From NCBI GenBank assembly GCA_021781495.1, contig JAJXWS010000006.1, positions 1-61,076 on the forward strand: a DNA stretch of 61,076 nt, in the 5' to 3' direction. The position numbers and the translations under genes are program-made. Source of the DNA: Acidobacteriota bacterium. Its GTDB lineage: Bacteria > Acidobacteriota > Terriglobia > Terriglobales > Acidobacteriaceae. Below the pieces are notes generated by a model. The model was not told where the DNA came from. It made no database searches and saw only the letters and a program-made list of their open reading frames with translations. Positions 1 through 9,660 of the stretch are shown in pieces. Every line of letters begins with the position of its first letter. Positions within the stretch are counted from its first letter, which is position 1.

Positions 1-204
1 TTTCCCCGCGCCCTTTCGTTCTCATGGATAAAGGAACCAACAGCAGAAGCGGATCGTAGATGCATGGGAAGGCACTCCCACGGAATCTACATCTTTTGTC
101 TGATTCCTCAGGCGTGTGTTTCGTATCTAAATAGAAGCATCAGCACAGATTCACAGTATTCACGTGGAGTATTGCTGTGCACCGAGGTACAGGAAGGCGG
201 AGAC

Positions 205-354
205 ATGGTACAGACAGCCCCCACAACTGGCCCCTCCCCACTGCTGGCACAAGGCGGCAGCACGCCCGTTTCCCAGTGCTGCGATGAGCGCCTGTACCAG
301 GTCATGACCGTCGCCGCTATTTTGTTGATTCTCGGAAGTTTGTGGGCATTTTAG
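205..354 (+). CDS. Small membrane peptide, 49 aa, unknown function
   Basis: I do not recognise this protein. The ATG at 205 follows a strong ribosome binding site (AGGAAGGCGGAG at 191-202), which is why I prefer it to an in-frame ATG at 64 whose extra codons look non-coding. The product has a short polar Pro/Ser/Gly-rich start, a Cys-Cys pair near residue 28, and a hydrophobic C-terminal segment (about residues 34-49, VMTVAAILLILGSLWAF) long enough for one membrane helix. It is probably a tail-anchored small inner-membrane peptide. It is convergent with the DUF1648 gene at 390-872. It is a weak gene call because there is no homology support, only RBS plus a plausible membrane helix. Confidence 0.45.
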   Translation: MVQTAPTTGPSPLLAQGGSTPVSQCCDERLYQVMTVAAILLILGSLWAF

Positions 355-389
355 CAGCTCGGCGCTGCTAGGGACTTGCGCGGCCGGAC

Positions 390-872
390 TTACTCCGCGG
401 TTGGAACCGCGGCCCGAATCATAGCAACCAGGTGCCAGGCCACCGTGCCAAAGATCAACACGATAAACGCCGGCATCAGCAGCGGAGGCAGGCGCCCCTC
501 GCCGCTACGCACCGCCTGAATCATCGACCACAGCAGCACAGTAAACAGGCACACCAGCTCAGTCTTTACCCAGACAATCATGTTCAGGGCCGTATTCTGC
601 AGCCGCAGACGGTTCTCTTCGGTCACGCGTACGGGAAAGTTGAACCCGGCAGGAAACATGGCAACGACCGTAATCAGCAGGTAAAGCCCGATCGTGATGA
701 CATTGAGAAACAGCAGGATCGAAGGCGATCCCCAGCCATTCGGATTGCCCGCCGCATCAAAGTGCGTGGGAATCTGACTTGGCAGTGGATTGGGACCGGC
801 AAGCGCCGAGTACGTAAGCCATACCTGGAACGCAATCGCCGCGACTGCAATCACTTCGAGCCATTTCCGCAT
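390..872 (-). CDS. DUF1648 domain membrane protein
   Basis: A 160-residue integral membrane protein. The N-terminus holds a first helix (residues 5-25) followed by the DUF1648 signature: a short loop with LPSQIPTHFDAAGNPNGWGS-like spacing, seen at about residues 30-50. Three more hydrophobic segments follow (about 51-75, 100-120, 130-152). The domain is known from SdpI-like immunity and sensor proteins of Bacillus and from many uncharacterised membrane proteins; this copy is shorter than SdpI and lacks its extra C-terminal helices. The start ATG at 872 is the first methionine and precedes the membrane helix directly. It is downstream of and co-directional with the DnaC-like ATPase (64 bp apart), which suggests no shared function. 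The exact role is unknown. Confidence 0.75.
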   Translation of the reverse strand: MRKWLEVIAVAAIAFQVWLTYSALAGPNPLPSQIPTHFDAAGNPNGWGSPSILLFLNVITIGLYLLITVVAMFPAGFNFPVRVTEENRLRLQNTALNMIVWVKTELVCLFTVLLWSMIQAVRSGEGRLPPLLMPAFIVLIFGTVAWHLVAMIRAAVPTAE

Positions 873-935
873 GGGGTTCCTTTCTGCCCGGGCTTTCGTA
901 TCGAGACCATACTATCCCGAGTCGCCGCCCCATCC

Positions 936-1694
936 TCAGCCAAATCTTGCACGCTTCACGCTCTGGCGAAAATCGTTTCCGCGCATCTCTACCCGCACGC
1001 ACATCTCGGAAAGGCGGGAACGCATCCGGTCGCCGATGCGATCGCCCAGCGTCTGCTCGCGCGCGGCCCGCTCCGCGTTGCTCATTCCCGCGCCCGCAGA
1101 GGGCAAATCCGGATAATTCGTGGTGATAATCGTCGACTGGCGGTCGTTGTAGCGCGTGTTCAGGATCAGCGCAACCGTGTCCCAGACCCATTCGTTCGGT
1201 TTTTGGGCGCCAAGGTCGTCCAGCACAAGCACATCCGCCGCAAAGATTGGCTTCAGCAGTTCCAGCTCCGTGGTATTCACCTGCGGGTTATAGCTGTTTT
1301 GGATGTTCTTCAGCAGCTCGCGATAGTCGCAGAACAGGCCTTTCACACCGCGCTCCTGAACCAGACGGCGAAGCACGCCCACCGCCAAGTGCGTCTTGCC
1401 TACGCCGATTGATCCCGTGAACAGCAGCCCCTTGCCGGCCGTGTCCACCGGGTAAGCATCCACAAACCGGCGCGCCGTCAGCAGCGCTTCCCGCAAGGAC
1501 GCGTCCGCCCCTGGGAAAGCGGGGTCGAAGCCGTCCAGCGTGCACTCCCGATACCGCTCCGGTATATGCGCCGCGGCAAGCCGCCGCTGTTCACGCTCCG
1601 CCTGCTGGCACTCGCAGGCGCGGGTTACCCAAACGCCCGTGGCCGACATCACCTCGACCAGTCCCAACCCTCCGCAGATTGAACATTCGCTCAT
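936..1694 (-). CDS. DnaC/IstB-like ATP-binding protein with N-terminal Cys cluster
   Basis: A 252-residue AAA+ ATPase of the DnaC/IstB/DnaI type, which loads replicative helicase in known members. Residues 4-29 hold four cysteines (C4, C7, C27, C29) that look like a zinc-binding motif, as in DnaI-type loaders. The Walker A is GSIGVGKT (residues 94-101), Walker B VLVLDDLG (155-162), and a sensor-I-like TTNYP follows at 191-195. I chose the ATG at 1694 because it starts the CxxC motif; the in-frame extension to 1787 reads as non-coding. No transposase lies beside it, so a chromosomal helicase-loader role is more likely than an IS21 helper. It is divergent from the SGNH hydrolase at 1825. Confidence 0.85.
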   Translation of the reverse strand: MSECSICGGLGLVEVMSATGVWVTRACECQQAEREQRRLAAAHIPERYRECTLDGFDPAFPGADASLREALLTARRFVDAYPVDTAGKGLLFTGSIGVGKTHLAVGVLRRLVQERGVKGLFCDYRELLKNIQNSYNPQVNTTELELLKPIFAADVLVLDDLGAQKPNEWVWDTVALILNTRYNDRQSTIITTNYPDLPSAGAGMSNAERAAREQTLGDRIGDRMRSRLSEMCVRVEMRGNDFRQSVKRARFG

Positions 1695-1824
1695 GGCTCT
1701 TAAAAGCCTAGCGCATCCGGCTGGCGCCCATGCCGGTGCGGATTTCTCCTGTTCTGTGGAAAAGCGATGGCCTGCTCGCGCACGCATTGCCTACAATCGG
1801 AGCGCGCATCCAAACCGTTGATCC

Positions 1825-2640
1825 ATGTTCAGGAGTTTTCCCGTGTCTCGAATCGCACTGTCCACATTCTTGGGAGCCATCGCCCTTGCCGGATTGTTTG
1901 CTCCCGCCTGCCTGGCCGCCCAGCAGCCCGGCAATACTGCAGAAACCAAGGCCGCCGTTCCGCAGCCCTCCGCTGCCCAGCAATCCTACGACGACTACAA
2001 GCACAAGCGTGATGAGCAGTTGCTCACGGACTTTCCCTGGCTGGCCCGCTTTCGCGAGGAGAATGCAAAGCTTGGCCTGCCTGCGCCCGGCGAAAACCGC
2101 GTCGTATTCATGGGTGACTCCATCACTCAGGGCTGGCATCTGGATCAGTCCTTCCCCGGCAAGCCCTATATCAATCGAGGCATCAGCGGGCAAACCTCGC
2201 CGCAAATGCTCCTCCGCTTCCGCCAGGACGTGATCCATCTTCAGCCCAGGGTCGTGGTCATCCTAGCCGGCACCAACGATATCGCAGGGAACACCGGCCC
2301 CGAGACCCCGGAGCAGATGGAGGACAACCTCGCCTCCATGGCCGACCTGGCAACAGCCAACCACATCAAGGTCGTCCTCTGCTCCGTGACTCCCGCCGTT
2401 GATTTTCCCTGGCATCGCGGCCAGCAACCCGCGCCCAAAATCGACGCGCTGAATGACTGGATCCGGAAGTATGCCGCCGAAAAGGGTTATGTGTATGTCG
2501 ATTACCACTCCGCGCTCAAGGATGCAGAGGATGGCCTGCCGTCAAATTTAAGCAAAGACGGCGTGCATCCCCTCCCCGCGGGCTATGCGATCATGGCCCC
2601 TCTGGCGGAAGCAGGCATTGAAAAGGCGCTGGCGCAATAA
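1825..2640 (+). CDS. Secreted SGNH/GDSL-family hydrolase
   Basis: A 271-residue esterase or acetylesterase of the SGNH hydrolase superfamily, exported by an N-terminal signal peptide (hydrophobic core about residues 8-28, cleavage near ACLAAQ). The four conserved blocks are visible: GDSI with the nucleophile Ser99, a Gly in NRGISG (118-123), GTND with Asn151 (149-152), and DGVHP with the catalytic Asp245/His248 pair. The spacing resembles the lysophospholipase L1-like/platelet-activating-factor acetylhydrolase subgroup, many of which deacetylate carbohydrates. The substrate cannot be read from sequence. A TACAAT -10-like hexamer at 1792-1797 sits a suitable distance upstream. The gene stands alone between a divergent ATPase and rpmE. 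Confidence 0.88.
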   Translation: MFRSFPVSRIALSTFLGAIALAGLFAPACLAAQQPGNTAETKAAVPQPSAAQQSYDDYKHKRDEQLLTDFPWLARFREENAKLGLPAPGENRVVFMGDSITQGWHLDQSFPGKPYINRGISGQTSPQMLLRFRQDVIHLQPRVVVILAGTNDIAGNTGPETPEQMEDNLASMADLATANHIKVVLCSVTPAVDFPWHRGQQPAPKIDALNDWIRKYAAEKGYVYVDYHSALKDAEDGLPSNLSKDGVHPLPAGYAIMAPLAEAGIEKALAQ

Positions 2641-2681
2641 CACCAATTCGGGCGGGGAGGCACTCCTTTCCGCCCTCATCG

Positions 2682-2710
2682 TTGCGAATCCGTCCAAATC
2701 CCCATACAAT
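2682..2710 (+). promoter_or_regulatory. Probable sigma-70 promoter of rpmE
   Basis: TTGCGA at 2682-2687 and TACAAT at 2705-2710 are separated by 17 bases, the optimal spacing. Transcription would start near 2717, giving a leader of about 26 nt before the rpmE ATG at 2743. Confidence 0.6.
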
Positions 2711-2742
2711 AAAAGAATTGCAGGAAAGGTCTGTCGCGAGAA

Positions 2743-2967
2743 ATGCCTAAGGAAAAGATTCACCCAGCTTATGAAGCAGTGCGCGTGGTGTGCGCCTGCG
2801 GAAACAACTTTGAGACCCGCTCGACCCACAAGGGCGATATCCATGTGGAAATCTGCTCGGTCTGCCACCCGTTCTTCACCGGCAAGCAGCGCCTGGTTGA
2901 CACCGCTGGCCGCGTGGAGCGCTTCCGCCGCAAGTACGCCAAGGCCGGCGAGGCAGCGGCCAAGTAG
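2743..2967 (+). CDS. rpmE: 50S ribosomal protein L31, zinc-binding type
   Basis: A 74-residue protein of the large ribosomal subunit that bridges the subunits near the 5S rRNA. The start matches L31 ([13 protein letters not shown]), and all four zinc-ligand cysteines of the C+ form are present (C17, C19, C38, C41, the last two in CSVCHPF), followed by the conserved [18 protein letters not shown] region. The C+ form is the zinc-replete version; in other bacteria a cysteine-less paralogue replaces it under zinc starvation, but none is seen here. The start ATG at 2743 follows a short leader and a terminator lies downstream, so the gene is probably monocistronic. Confidence 0.98.
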   Translation: MPKEKIHPAYEAVRVVCACGNNFETRSTHKGDIHVEICSVCHPFFTGKQRLVDTAGRVERFRRKYAKAGEAAAK

Positions 2968-2996
2968 GCCAGACGCAGTGAGTGGTTGGTACGGTT

Positions 2997-3020
2997 GGGC
3001 CTCCGCCAAGGCGGAGGCCC
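2997..3020 (+). terminator. Hairpin downstream of rpmE
   Basis: A perfect 11-bp stem GGGCCTCCGCC (2997-3007) with its complement at 3010-3020 around a 2-nt spacer (so the real loop opens the inner pairs). Only a weak T-rich tail (ACGTTCGTTT) follows. It lies 29 bp after the rpmE stop. Confidence 0.7.
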
Positions 3021-3192
3021 ACGTTCGTTTGGCCGGCCACCGGATGCTTAATTTACCCTGTCGCCCAGCCGCAACCTGGAGCATCCTGAATATAGCTGGA
3101 GAAGCGGCGGCATACACCAGGCGTTTTATCTGCCTTCGTTCCATGCCGCAGGGCGACACCCAAACGTAGCGTCCAACGGGGGGGGAGCGCAA

Positions 3193-4422
3193 GTGACCGG
3201 CAGAGGTTTTACGGTGAAAAAGAGTTGGGACAATCCCGTGGAACACGAGATGCCCGCCCAGGCGCGGGTACCGGCGGAGATGCGCATCGGTCCGGTCGTG
3301 GTCGCTCCAGCCACGGTGCTGGCTCCCATGGCCGGCGTTACAGACACCGTCTTCCGGCGCTTCATCCGTCACGCCAGCCTGTTCACGGCCTCGGCCAGTC
3401 CAGCGGAATCCGCAATCGAAGCGGCCGTCACCAACGCTCAGTCTGGCTGCGGCCTGCTGATGACCGAGTTCACCTCCGCCGATGGACTCTCGCGCATGCG
3501 CGAGGCCAAGCGGAAACGCTACCTTACTTTCTACGACGACGAGCACCCCATCGGCGCACAGCTTTTCGGGTCCAATCCGGAGACACTCGCCGAGGCAGCC
3601 CGCATTGTGCAGGACACCGGCTTCGATCTCGTCGATCTCAATCTAGGCTGCCCTGCCAAGCGGGTTGTGGGATGCAACGGCGGCTCGGGCCTGCTGCGCG
3701 ATCTGCCTCGCATCAGCGAGATCTTGCGCGCCGTACGCAAAGCCGTCAGCATTCCTTTCACGGTAAAGTTCCGCCTGGGCTGGAATGACTCGCAGATCGT
3801 CTGCATTGAGCTGGCACGTATGGCTGAGTCCGAAGGGCTCAATGCCGTGGCGCTGCACGCCCGCACACGCGAGCAGGGCTACAGCGGCCAGGCGCGCTGG
3901 GAGTGGATTGCCGCCGTCAAGCAAGCGATCCACATCCCCGTCATCGGCAACGGCGACATTCGAACGCCTGAGGACGCCGCGGCCATGATTGCAAAAACTG
4001 GCTGCGATGGCGTGATGATCGGGCGGGCAGCTCCAGCAAATCCCTGGATCTTCCGCCAGATTGCCCAGTACACCGCGCATGGCAGCTATGACCGGCCCAC
4101 CGTGCATGACCGGTACCGGATGATCCGGACCTACTTCCAGATGCTGCTGGACGAGGCGGAAGCCAGCCAGTCGCTGCCTCGCGACGCCCGTCACGGCGAG
4201 ACCGCGGGCAAGATGAAGCAGTTCGCCTCCTGGTTTACCCACGGAGTTCCCGGCGGAGCCAAGCTGCGCGCGGCCATCTACCAGGAGCGCACCGGAGCCG
4301 GCGTGCTCGAACAGGTAGATCGCTTCTTCACCGCCCAGATTGAATCCGGCCTCGGCGCGCAGGATGTCACTTCGGCAGAAGAGTATCCGGCCTTTCCGGA
4401 AACTGCGCTCGTCTGCGACTAG
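3193..4422 (+). CDS. dusB: tRNA-dihydrouridine synthase, DusB type
   Basis: An FMN-dependent enzyme that reduces specific uridines in the tRNA D-loop to dihydrouridine. The N-terminal TIM barrel begins with the FMN motif LAPMAGVTD (residues 43-51); the catalytic cysteine is in LNLGCPAK; phosphate-binding GNGDI and IGRAAPANPWIF motifs follow, then the C-terminal helical tRNA-binding domain. The GTG at 3193 is preceded by a very strong GGGGGGGAGC site; an ATG at 3250 is an alternative. The family normally runs directly from FRRL to a Gly-rich strand; here about 25 extra residues (roughly 58-84) sit between FRRF and GCGLLMTEF. Length is 409 aa, longer than E. coli DusB (321), because of that insert and N- and C-terminal extensions. 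Confidence 0.93.
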   Translation: MTGRGFTVKKSWDNPVEHEMPAQARVPAEMRIGPVVVAPATVLAPMAGVTDTVFRRFIRHASLFTASASPAESAIEAAVTNAQSGCGLLMTEFTSADGLSRMREAKRKRYLTFYDDEHPIGAQLFGSNPETLAEAARIVQDTGFDLVDLNLGCPAKRVVGCNGGSGLLRDLPRISEILRAVRKAVSIPFTVKFRLGWNDSQIVCIELARMAESEGLNAVALHARTREQGYSGQARWEWIAAVKQAIHIPVIGNGDIRTPEDAAAMIAKTGCDGVMIGRAAPANPWIFRQIAQYTAHGSYDRPTVHDRYRMIRTYFQMLLDEAEASQSLPRDARHGETAGKMKQFASWFTHGVPGGAKLRAAIYQERTGAGVLEQVDRFFTAQIESGLGAQDVTSAEEYPAFPETALVCD

Positions 4423-4502
4423 AGACGAGCACAAATCCTGCACAGCGCATCCCGCTCCGGCCTCTCGACCACAACCGAAGGCTTGCCTGCGCGCCTCCGC
4501 AC

Positions 4503-5690
4503 TTAAAGCATCTCCACCGCCAGAGCGACTGCATTTCCCCCGCCCAGGCACAGTGCGGCAATGCCTTTGCGCAGCCCACGCTGGGCCATCGCAGAGAGCA
4601 GTGTCACCAGCACACGCGCTCCGCTGGCGCCGATGGGATGCCCGATGGCCACGGCGCCTCCGTGTACATTCACCCGCGCGGCATCCAGCTCCAGCTCACG
4701 AATCACCGCCAGCGCCTGCACGCTGAATGCCTCATTCAGTTCGAACAGATCGACATCGGCCAGCGTCCACCCGGCCTTGGCAGCAACCTTGCGCACTGCT
4801 TCAATGGGGGCCAGGCTCATCCACTCCGGCTCACGTCCGCTTGTCGCCTGAGCGCGAATCACTGCAATCGGCGTCCTCTCCAGTTCCCTTGCCCGCTCTG
4901 TGCTCGTCACCACCAACGCGGCTGCACCATCATTCACCCCCGGCGCATTCCCCGCAGTCACCGTGCCACCTTCCTGAAAGGCGGGCTTCAGCCGCGCGAG
5001 AATCTCCGTCGTCGTGTCCGGGCGAACAGACTCATCCACTTCAAACATTCGTGGCGCGTCGCCCTTCTTTGCAGGCGGAATCTCGACCGGCAGAATCTCG
5101 TCGCGGAAGCGACCCTGCTGCGTGGCTGCGGCCGCGCGCCGGTGTGACTCCACCGCAAAGGCATCCTGCTCTGCGCGTCCAATGCCGTATTTGCGCGCGA
5201 CCAGCTCCCCGGCGGTCCCCATGTGGAAGTTGTTATACACATCCCACAGGCCATCGTGGATCATCGCATCTTCCAGCGTGCCGTCGCCCATGCGATATCC
5301 CGTCCGGGCCTGCTGCAGCAGATACGGCGCATTGCTCATGGACTCCATGCCGCCTGCCACCACCATCTCGGCGTTGCCGGTCTCAATGGCCTGTGCCGCA
5401 AGCGCAACCGCCTTCAGCCCTGAGCCGCATACCTTGTTGATGGTCAACGCGCCGGTCGGGTAAGGCAGACCTCCGTAAATTGAGGCCTGCCTCGCCGGAT
5501 TCTGGCCCAGCCCAGCCTGCAGCACACAGCCCAGAATGCATTCATCCACCTGCGCAAAGTGGCCGCCTGCACGCTGCACCGCCTCGCGTACCACCAGCGC
5601 TCCTAGTTGTGGAGCAGAAAACGACTGTAGCGATCCTTGAAACTTGCCCACCGGTGTACGAACAGCAGAGATAATGACGGCTTCTTTCAT
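4503..5690 (-). CDS. Acetyl-CoA C-acyltransferase (thiolase II type)
   Basis: A 395-residue thiolase, condensing two acetyl-CoA to acetoacetyl-CoA or cleaving 3-ketoacyl-CoA. The nucleophilic Cys88 lies in [11 protein letters not shown]; the active-site His is in [16 protein letters not shown]; the second Cys is in the C-terminal [11 protein letters not shown]. The NEAF motif is present in [13 protein letters not shown]. The ATG at 5690 is preceded by GGGAGCG and begins the standard [17 protein letters not shown] start; the in-frame extension to 5744 is rejected. Length and motifs fit biosynthetic (AtoB/PhaA-like) thiolases, but no polyhydroxyalkanoate or mevalonate gene is adjacent, so the pathway is open. 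It is downstream of hrpB on the same strand, 82 bp away. Confidence 0.93.
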   Translation of the reverse strand: MKEAVIISAVRTPVGKFQGSLQSFSAPQLGALVVREAVQRAGGHFAQVDECILGCVLQAGLGQNPARQASIYGGLPYPTGALTINKVCGSGLKAVALAAQAIETGNAEMVVAGGMESMSNAPYLLQQARTGYRMGDGTLEDAMIHDGLWDVYNNFHMGTAGELVARKYGIGRAEQDAFAVESHRRAAAATQQGRFRDEILPVEIPPAKKGDAPRMFEVDESVRPDTTTEILARLKPAFQEGGTVTAGNAPGVNDGAAALVVTSTERARELERTPIAVIRAQATSGREPEWMSLAPIEAVRKVAAKAGWTLADVDLFELNEAFSVQALAVIRELELDAARVNVHGGAVAIGHPIGASGARVLVTLLSAMAQRGLRKGIAALCLGGGNAVALAVEML

Positions 5691-5772
5691 GCGCTGCGCT
5701 CCCAGATTCGCATCGCCTGCCATCTTAGACCAAAACGTGAGCACTGGGAGCAGGCCCAGCCCCCATCTACAC

Positions 5773-8112
5773 TCAACCTGCGTGATGCTCCGGCCATGCG
5801 TGCCGCGGATAGCGCCGCATCAGTTCGCGACGCACCTGCGGATAGAGCCTCTTCCAGAAGCCTGCAAGATCCGTCGTCGTCTGCACTGCCCGCTGATTTG
5901 GAGCCAGCAGATGCAGCACCACCGGCAACTGCTGCGGGCCAAGCCGCGGCGTCTCCTCCATCCCGAAGAAGTCCTGCAACCGCGATGCAATCCATGGTGT
6001 TTTCCCGCGTTCGTAATGAATCTTCGTTTGCCGACCGACCTTCAGGCGCAGCGTGCGCGGCGCCAGCTCACCCAGGCGTTGCGCCTGCAATCGCTGCTCA
6101 GCCCATGCGAAAAATCCACCGCTCATGCTCTTCAGTTCTGCAAAGCTGCGCAACCCTGCGCAGAACTCACGGAAGAGCACGGCCAAATCCGGCGCAGGAT
6201 AACCGGCAAACTCCATGCGCCCCAGCCAATCCTCCAGCAGATCGGCTTCGATGAAACGCGCCACGCCCGCCTCAAGCGCCTTCTCTGCCAGCAGCGCCGC
6301 GGTCCCTTCGGTTTCAGGTGCAGGCCCGGTGGACTCCTGCAGCACCAGTTCGTCGTACAGCAGTCTGCTTACCCGTTCCACGCGCTCCGCCTGCCGGTTC
6401 CATACGAGCCTCGTCTCCTCTCGCACGCGATCCGGGAAGAAATCCAGCAACCACTCCGGCTCTACGCGGGCAGCCAGCCGTACCAGCGGCAGCGGACTCT
6501 CCTTGCGATCTTCCACGTCCAACGCCACCAGAAATGGATACAGTGGCGGCTCGCCCACAAACTCGGCGGCCACGCCATTCGCGAGCATCATCTGCCTGCC
6601 CACCCTGCGCCGCGCCACGCGGTCCGGAAACCCCATCAAGACGGACTGTAACAGGGCATCGTCATCGTGCCGCAGCGCTCTCTCCGGATGCACAAGTTTC
6701 AAGAGCTGTCGTAACTGCTGCCGTGTCCGTTCATCCAACGGCTCGTCAATTGCCGCAAGCAGATCATTGTGTTCGCGCCGCGCACCTGCGCTCAGCAGTG
6801 CTGCCGTCACGCACGCTCCCCTGCTCACGCCGCGCTCCACCGCAGCATGAATCATCCTGGAAAGACGCGGATGCAGCGGCAGCTCCATCAGGCGCTTCGC
6901 CTCGCCTGCCGCACCCAGCCTGTCCAACAGTTGTTCGGCATGTTCCACGGCGGCGTCAGGCGGTGCATCCAGCCACTCCAGCTCGCGCGCATCCGCAACT
7001 CCCATCGCTCGCAACGCGAGACAAAGCTGCGTCAGATCACTGCGCAGAATCTCGGGCGTGTCATGGTCAGCGCGCTGCTGAAAGTCCATCTGCGAGTACA
7101 GCCGCAGAACGCGGCCCTCGGCCGTGCGTCCTGCGCGGCCCGCTCTCTGGCGCGCTGATGCCTTGCTCACCCTGCCCACCCGCAGCGTCGGTAAGCCCGT
7201 CCATGGCGAGTAAGCTGCAAGCCGCGCCAATCCGCTGTCAATCACCGCGGTCACTCCATCAATCGTGATGGAGCTCTCTGCCACATTGGTTGCCAGAATC
7301 ACCTTGTGCTGCGCGCTGGCAGCGACAGCCCGGTCCTGTTCCGCAGGCGGCAGATCACCATGCAACGGCAGCACCAAGCGTTTTGCTTTGCGCACCACCG
7401 GCTCGCAGGCGCTCGCAGCGCGTCGAATCTCCGCTGCTCCCGGCAGAAACACCAGTACTTCGCCGTTCTGTCCCTCGCGCAGCAGTTGTTCCAGTGCGCT
7501 CTTCACCTGCTCGTGCAGGGGTTCCGGCGAGTACGGCAGATGCTCAATCGCAACATCAAACATCCGCCCGTGCGAATGCATTACGGGGCAATTTCCCAGA
7601 AATCTCGCAACCGGTTCCGTATCCAGAGTTGCCGACATCACCACAATCCGCAGCTCTGGCCGCCTGCTCTGCAAGCGCTTTAGCAAAGCCAGTGCCAGAT
7701 CACTTTCCAGGTGCCGCTCATGGAACTCGTCCAGCACCACGGCGTCTACGCCCGCCAGTTGCGGATCACTGAGCAAACGCCGCGTTAGTACGCCCTCGGT
7801 CAGGAAGTGCAGCCGCGTCTGCGGGCCGGCCACACGTTCAAAGCGCACCTGGTAGCCAACTGTCTGGCCAACATCCTCTCCCCGTTCCCATGCCACGCGC
7901 CGCGCAGCCAGTCGCGCTGCAATCCGCCGCGGCTCCAGAACCACGACATCGCCGCGCACAGCAGACAGCAGCGCAGGTGGAATGCGCGTCGTCTTTCCCG
8001 CGCCCGGTTCTGCTTCAATCACCAGATTCGGATTCTTCTCAAGGGAGGCAAGAATCTCCGGGACAATCGCGTCCACGGGCAGTGGGGACAAACGGCGCAC
8101 ACTCCTATCCAA
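5773..8112 (-). CDS. hrpB: ATP-dependent helicase HrpB
   Basis: A 779-residue DEAH-box helicase of the HrpA/HrpB group. Walker A is PGAGKTT (residues 36-42), motif II is DEFH (128-131), motif III is SATLD, and motif VI is QRAGRAGR. A helicase-associated domain and the HrpB-specific C-terminal region ([40 protein letters not shown]) complete it. The C-terminal motif set is what separates HrpB from HrpA. The biological role is poorly defined; in some proteobacteria it contributes to attachment and RNA metabolism. The start ATG at 8112 is the first codon of the open frame. Length agrees with the family (about 800 aa). Confidence 0.95.
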   Translation of the reverse strand: MDRSVRRLSPLPVDAIVPEILASLEKNPNLVIEAEPGAGKTTRIPPALLSAVRGDVVVLEPRRIAARLAARRVAWERGEDVGQTVGYQVRFERVAGPQTRLHFLTEGVLTRRLLSDPQLAGVDAVVLDEFHERHLESDLALALLKRLQSRRPELRIVVMSATLDTEPVARFLGNCPVMHSHGRMFDVAIEHLPYSPEPLHEQVKSALEQLLREGQNGEVLVFLPGAAEIRRAASACEPVVRKAKRLVLPLHGDLPPAEQDRAVAASAQHKVILATNVAESSITIDGVTAVIDSGLARLAAYSPWTGLPTLRVGRVSKASARQRAGRAGRTAEGRVLRLYSQMDFQQRADHDTPEILRSDLTQLCLALRAMGVADARELEWLDAPPDAAVEHAEQLLDRLGAAGEAKRLMELPLHPRLSRMIHAAVERGVSRGACVTAALLSAGARREHNDLLAAIDEPLDERTRQQLRQLLKLVHPERALRHDDDALLQSVLMGFPDRVARRRVGRQMMLANGVAAEFVGEPPLYPFLVALDVEDRKESPLPLVRLAARVEPEWLLDFFPDRVREETRLVWNRQAERVERVSRLLYDELVLQESTGPAPETEGTAALLAEKALEAGVARFIEADLLEDWLGRMEFAGYPAPDLAVLFREFCAGLRSFAELKSMSGGFFAWAEQRLQAQRLGELAPRTLRLKVGRQTKIHYERGKTPWIASRLQDFFGMEETPRLGPQQLPVVLHLLAPNQRAVQTTTDLAGFWKRLYPQVRRELMRRYPRHAWPEHHAG

Positions 8113-8162
8113 TCTCAGCGCTCAGCCTTGAGTCAATCGCAGCACGAGTTGCCGCCGCTGTA

Positions 8163-9299
8163 TCAACGCGCCGGTGCTGTGCCTGGATAGCCCTGCCACA
8201 GATACTCCAACGCCTCCGGCAGCGTCTGCTCTCGCACAGCGTGGTCCACATGGCCCGCATTGCGGGCAAAGACAAACTGGTAGTGATAGCCCTTGGCCGC
8301 CAGCACTCTGGCCATGTCTTCGTTGGCTGCCACCCAGTCGTGCATGCCGTCGCGCATGACATTCGGATTCAGCAGGTCCCGGTCGCCCACCTCCATCCAG
8401 AGGCGAATCGGCTTGGCCGGGCTTTCCGGAATCAAATGCTCGTGGAACTCCCAGGCTCCGTGCGGAGTCTGCGGATTGTAAGGCCATTGCTGGTTCACGT
8501 ACGTACCCGAGTACGTGAGCACGCGGTGGTACCACTCCGGGTGATACCACGCCATAATCAGTGCGCACGAGCCGCCAGAGCTGCCGCCCATCGTGGCGCG
8601 TCCATCCGGATCCTTCGTCAACCTTACGTGGTACTTCTGCTCCACTAGCGGCAGCACTTCCCGCCCCACAAACTCCGCATAGCGGCCAGACATGGTGTCG
8701 TATTCCAGACCGCGTTCGCTGCCCTGAGCATCGCCGCCTCCATTGCCGATCGAGATGGCGATCATCACCGGCACGCGATGCTCCGCAATCAGACTGTCCA
8801 ATGCTGTAAACAGCATTCGGTCCGGTCCGTCCGCGCCAACAATAAACGGCGCAATTGTTCCCGGCACGTATTGTTGCGGCACATACACTGCCACCCGCCG
8901 CGTGTACGGCGCCGGATGACTGGTTGTCACCACAAGCCTGGCAGGATGCCTGGGGTCCGGTGTGCCAAACGTATTTGCGTCCCGCGCTATGCCGGGATAA
9001 ATCCTGCTGTCGGCCGAGCTCATCGTGAACTCGTACACCGTCCCCCTGGGCACGCCCGGCTTTGCAGTCATCTCCGGTGCAGGAGTGTGCGTAGGCCCCA
9101 GAATGTAGTTCCCATCGGCATCGGTAGGAGCATTCAAACCATCCGGCAACTCGCGCGCCGCAACATAGCCTGCCGTGTGCGGATCGCGTGCCGGTGGCGT
9201 TGGCCGCTCAGGCCTGGCAGCGACAGGCAATTGCGCCATCGCGGGCATCAACCCCGCCATCAGGCCAATCAGCATCGCAATGCTCACGCGAAGAAGCAT
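8163..9299 (-). CDS. Secreted esterase, enterochelin-esterase-like alpha/beta hydrolase
   Basis: A 378-residue exported hydrolase with a signal peptide (residues 1-22, ending AMAQ). The C-terminal esterase D/Fes-like alpha/beta-hydrolase domain has the nucleophile elbow GGSSGG, the acid in the EVGDRDLLNPN region, and the catalytic His in NAGHVDHA. An N-terminal beta-rich region (about 30-130) resembles the carbohydrate-binding-like fold found ahead of Fes domains. Siderophore hydrolysis is known for the family, but feruloyl/xylan esterases share the fold and no iron genes are adjacent, so the substrate is undetermined. The ATG at 9299 is preceded by AAGGTTCAGG and starts the signal peptide; the extension to 9389 is rejected. 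Confidence 0.82.
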   Translation of the reverse strand: MLLRVSIAMLIGLMAGLMPAMAQLPVAARPERPTPPARDPHTAGYVAARELPDGLNAPTDADGNYILGPTHTPAPEMTAKPGVPRGTVYEFTMSSADSRIYPGIARDANTFGTPDPRHPARLVVTTSHPAPYTRRVAVYVPQQYVPGTIAPFIVGADGPDRMLFTALDSLIAEHRVPVMIAISIGNGGGDAQGSERGLEYDTMSGRYAEFVGREVLPLVEQKYHVRLTKDPDGRATMGGSSGGSCALIMAWYHPEWYHRVLTYSGTYVNQQWPYNPQTPHGAWEFHEHLIPESPAKPIRLWMEVGDRDLLNPNVMRDGMHDWVAANEDMARVLAAKGYHYQFVFARNAGHVDHAVREQTLPEALEYLWQGYPGTAPAR

Positions 9300-9660
9300 C
9301 CTGAACCTTTCTGATCGCGGGGTGTCACTTGGGTGTGAGTTCGGCCACCCTTGCCGAAGTCGCCAGGTCGGTTCAACTGCCTCGCCCAATATAACCGGCG
9401 ACGGCCAAACGGGGATAGTTCCAGATCCGAATCAAAATGGTTATGCTTACAAAATAAGTGCGAACAGAATTATAACTCCTTTTATTTATGCCAGTTAGTT
9501 GTCGTCTTTACTGGAGTCGGCGGCGGTTAACGGAAACACAGTGGCCGATTCCAGCTATAAAGAACCAGACTTGTTTGCAGAGTGAGGATAGATCAGCAGC
9601 CAAGTTCAGCCAAAGGAAAGGCCCGAGAGGTCGAATGCGCACCGTGTGCAGGATTGTCAG
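9300..9660. other. 361-bp intergenic stretch
   Basis: Upstream of the esterase gene on the minus strand. It is markedly AT-richer than its neighbours between 9430 and 9500. The minus strand reads TATAAT at 9474-9469, a possible -10, but without a good -35. No gene, tRNA or clear terminator was seen. Confidence 0.5.

Noticed and set aside
432..1412. Long plus-strand open frame of 326 codons
   Set aside because: It lies antisense to the DUF1648 and DnaC-like genes, is Arg/His-rich with no domain, and has no ribosome site; a shadow of GC-rich coding DNA.
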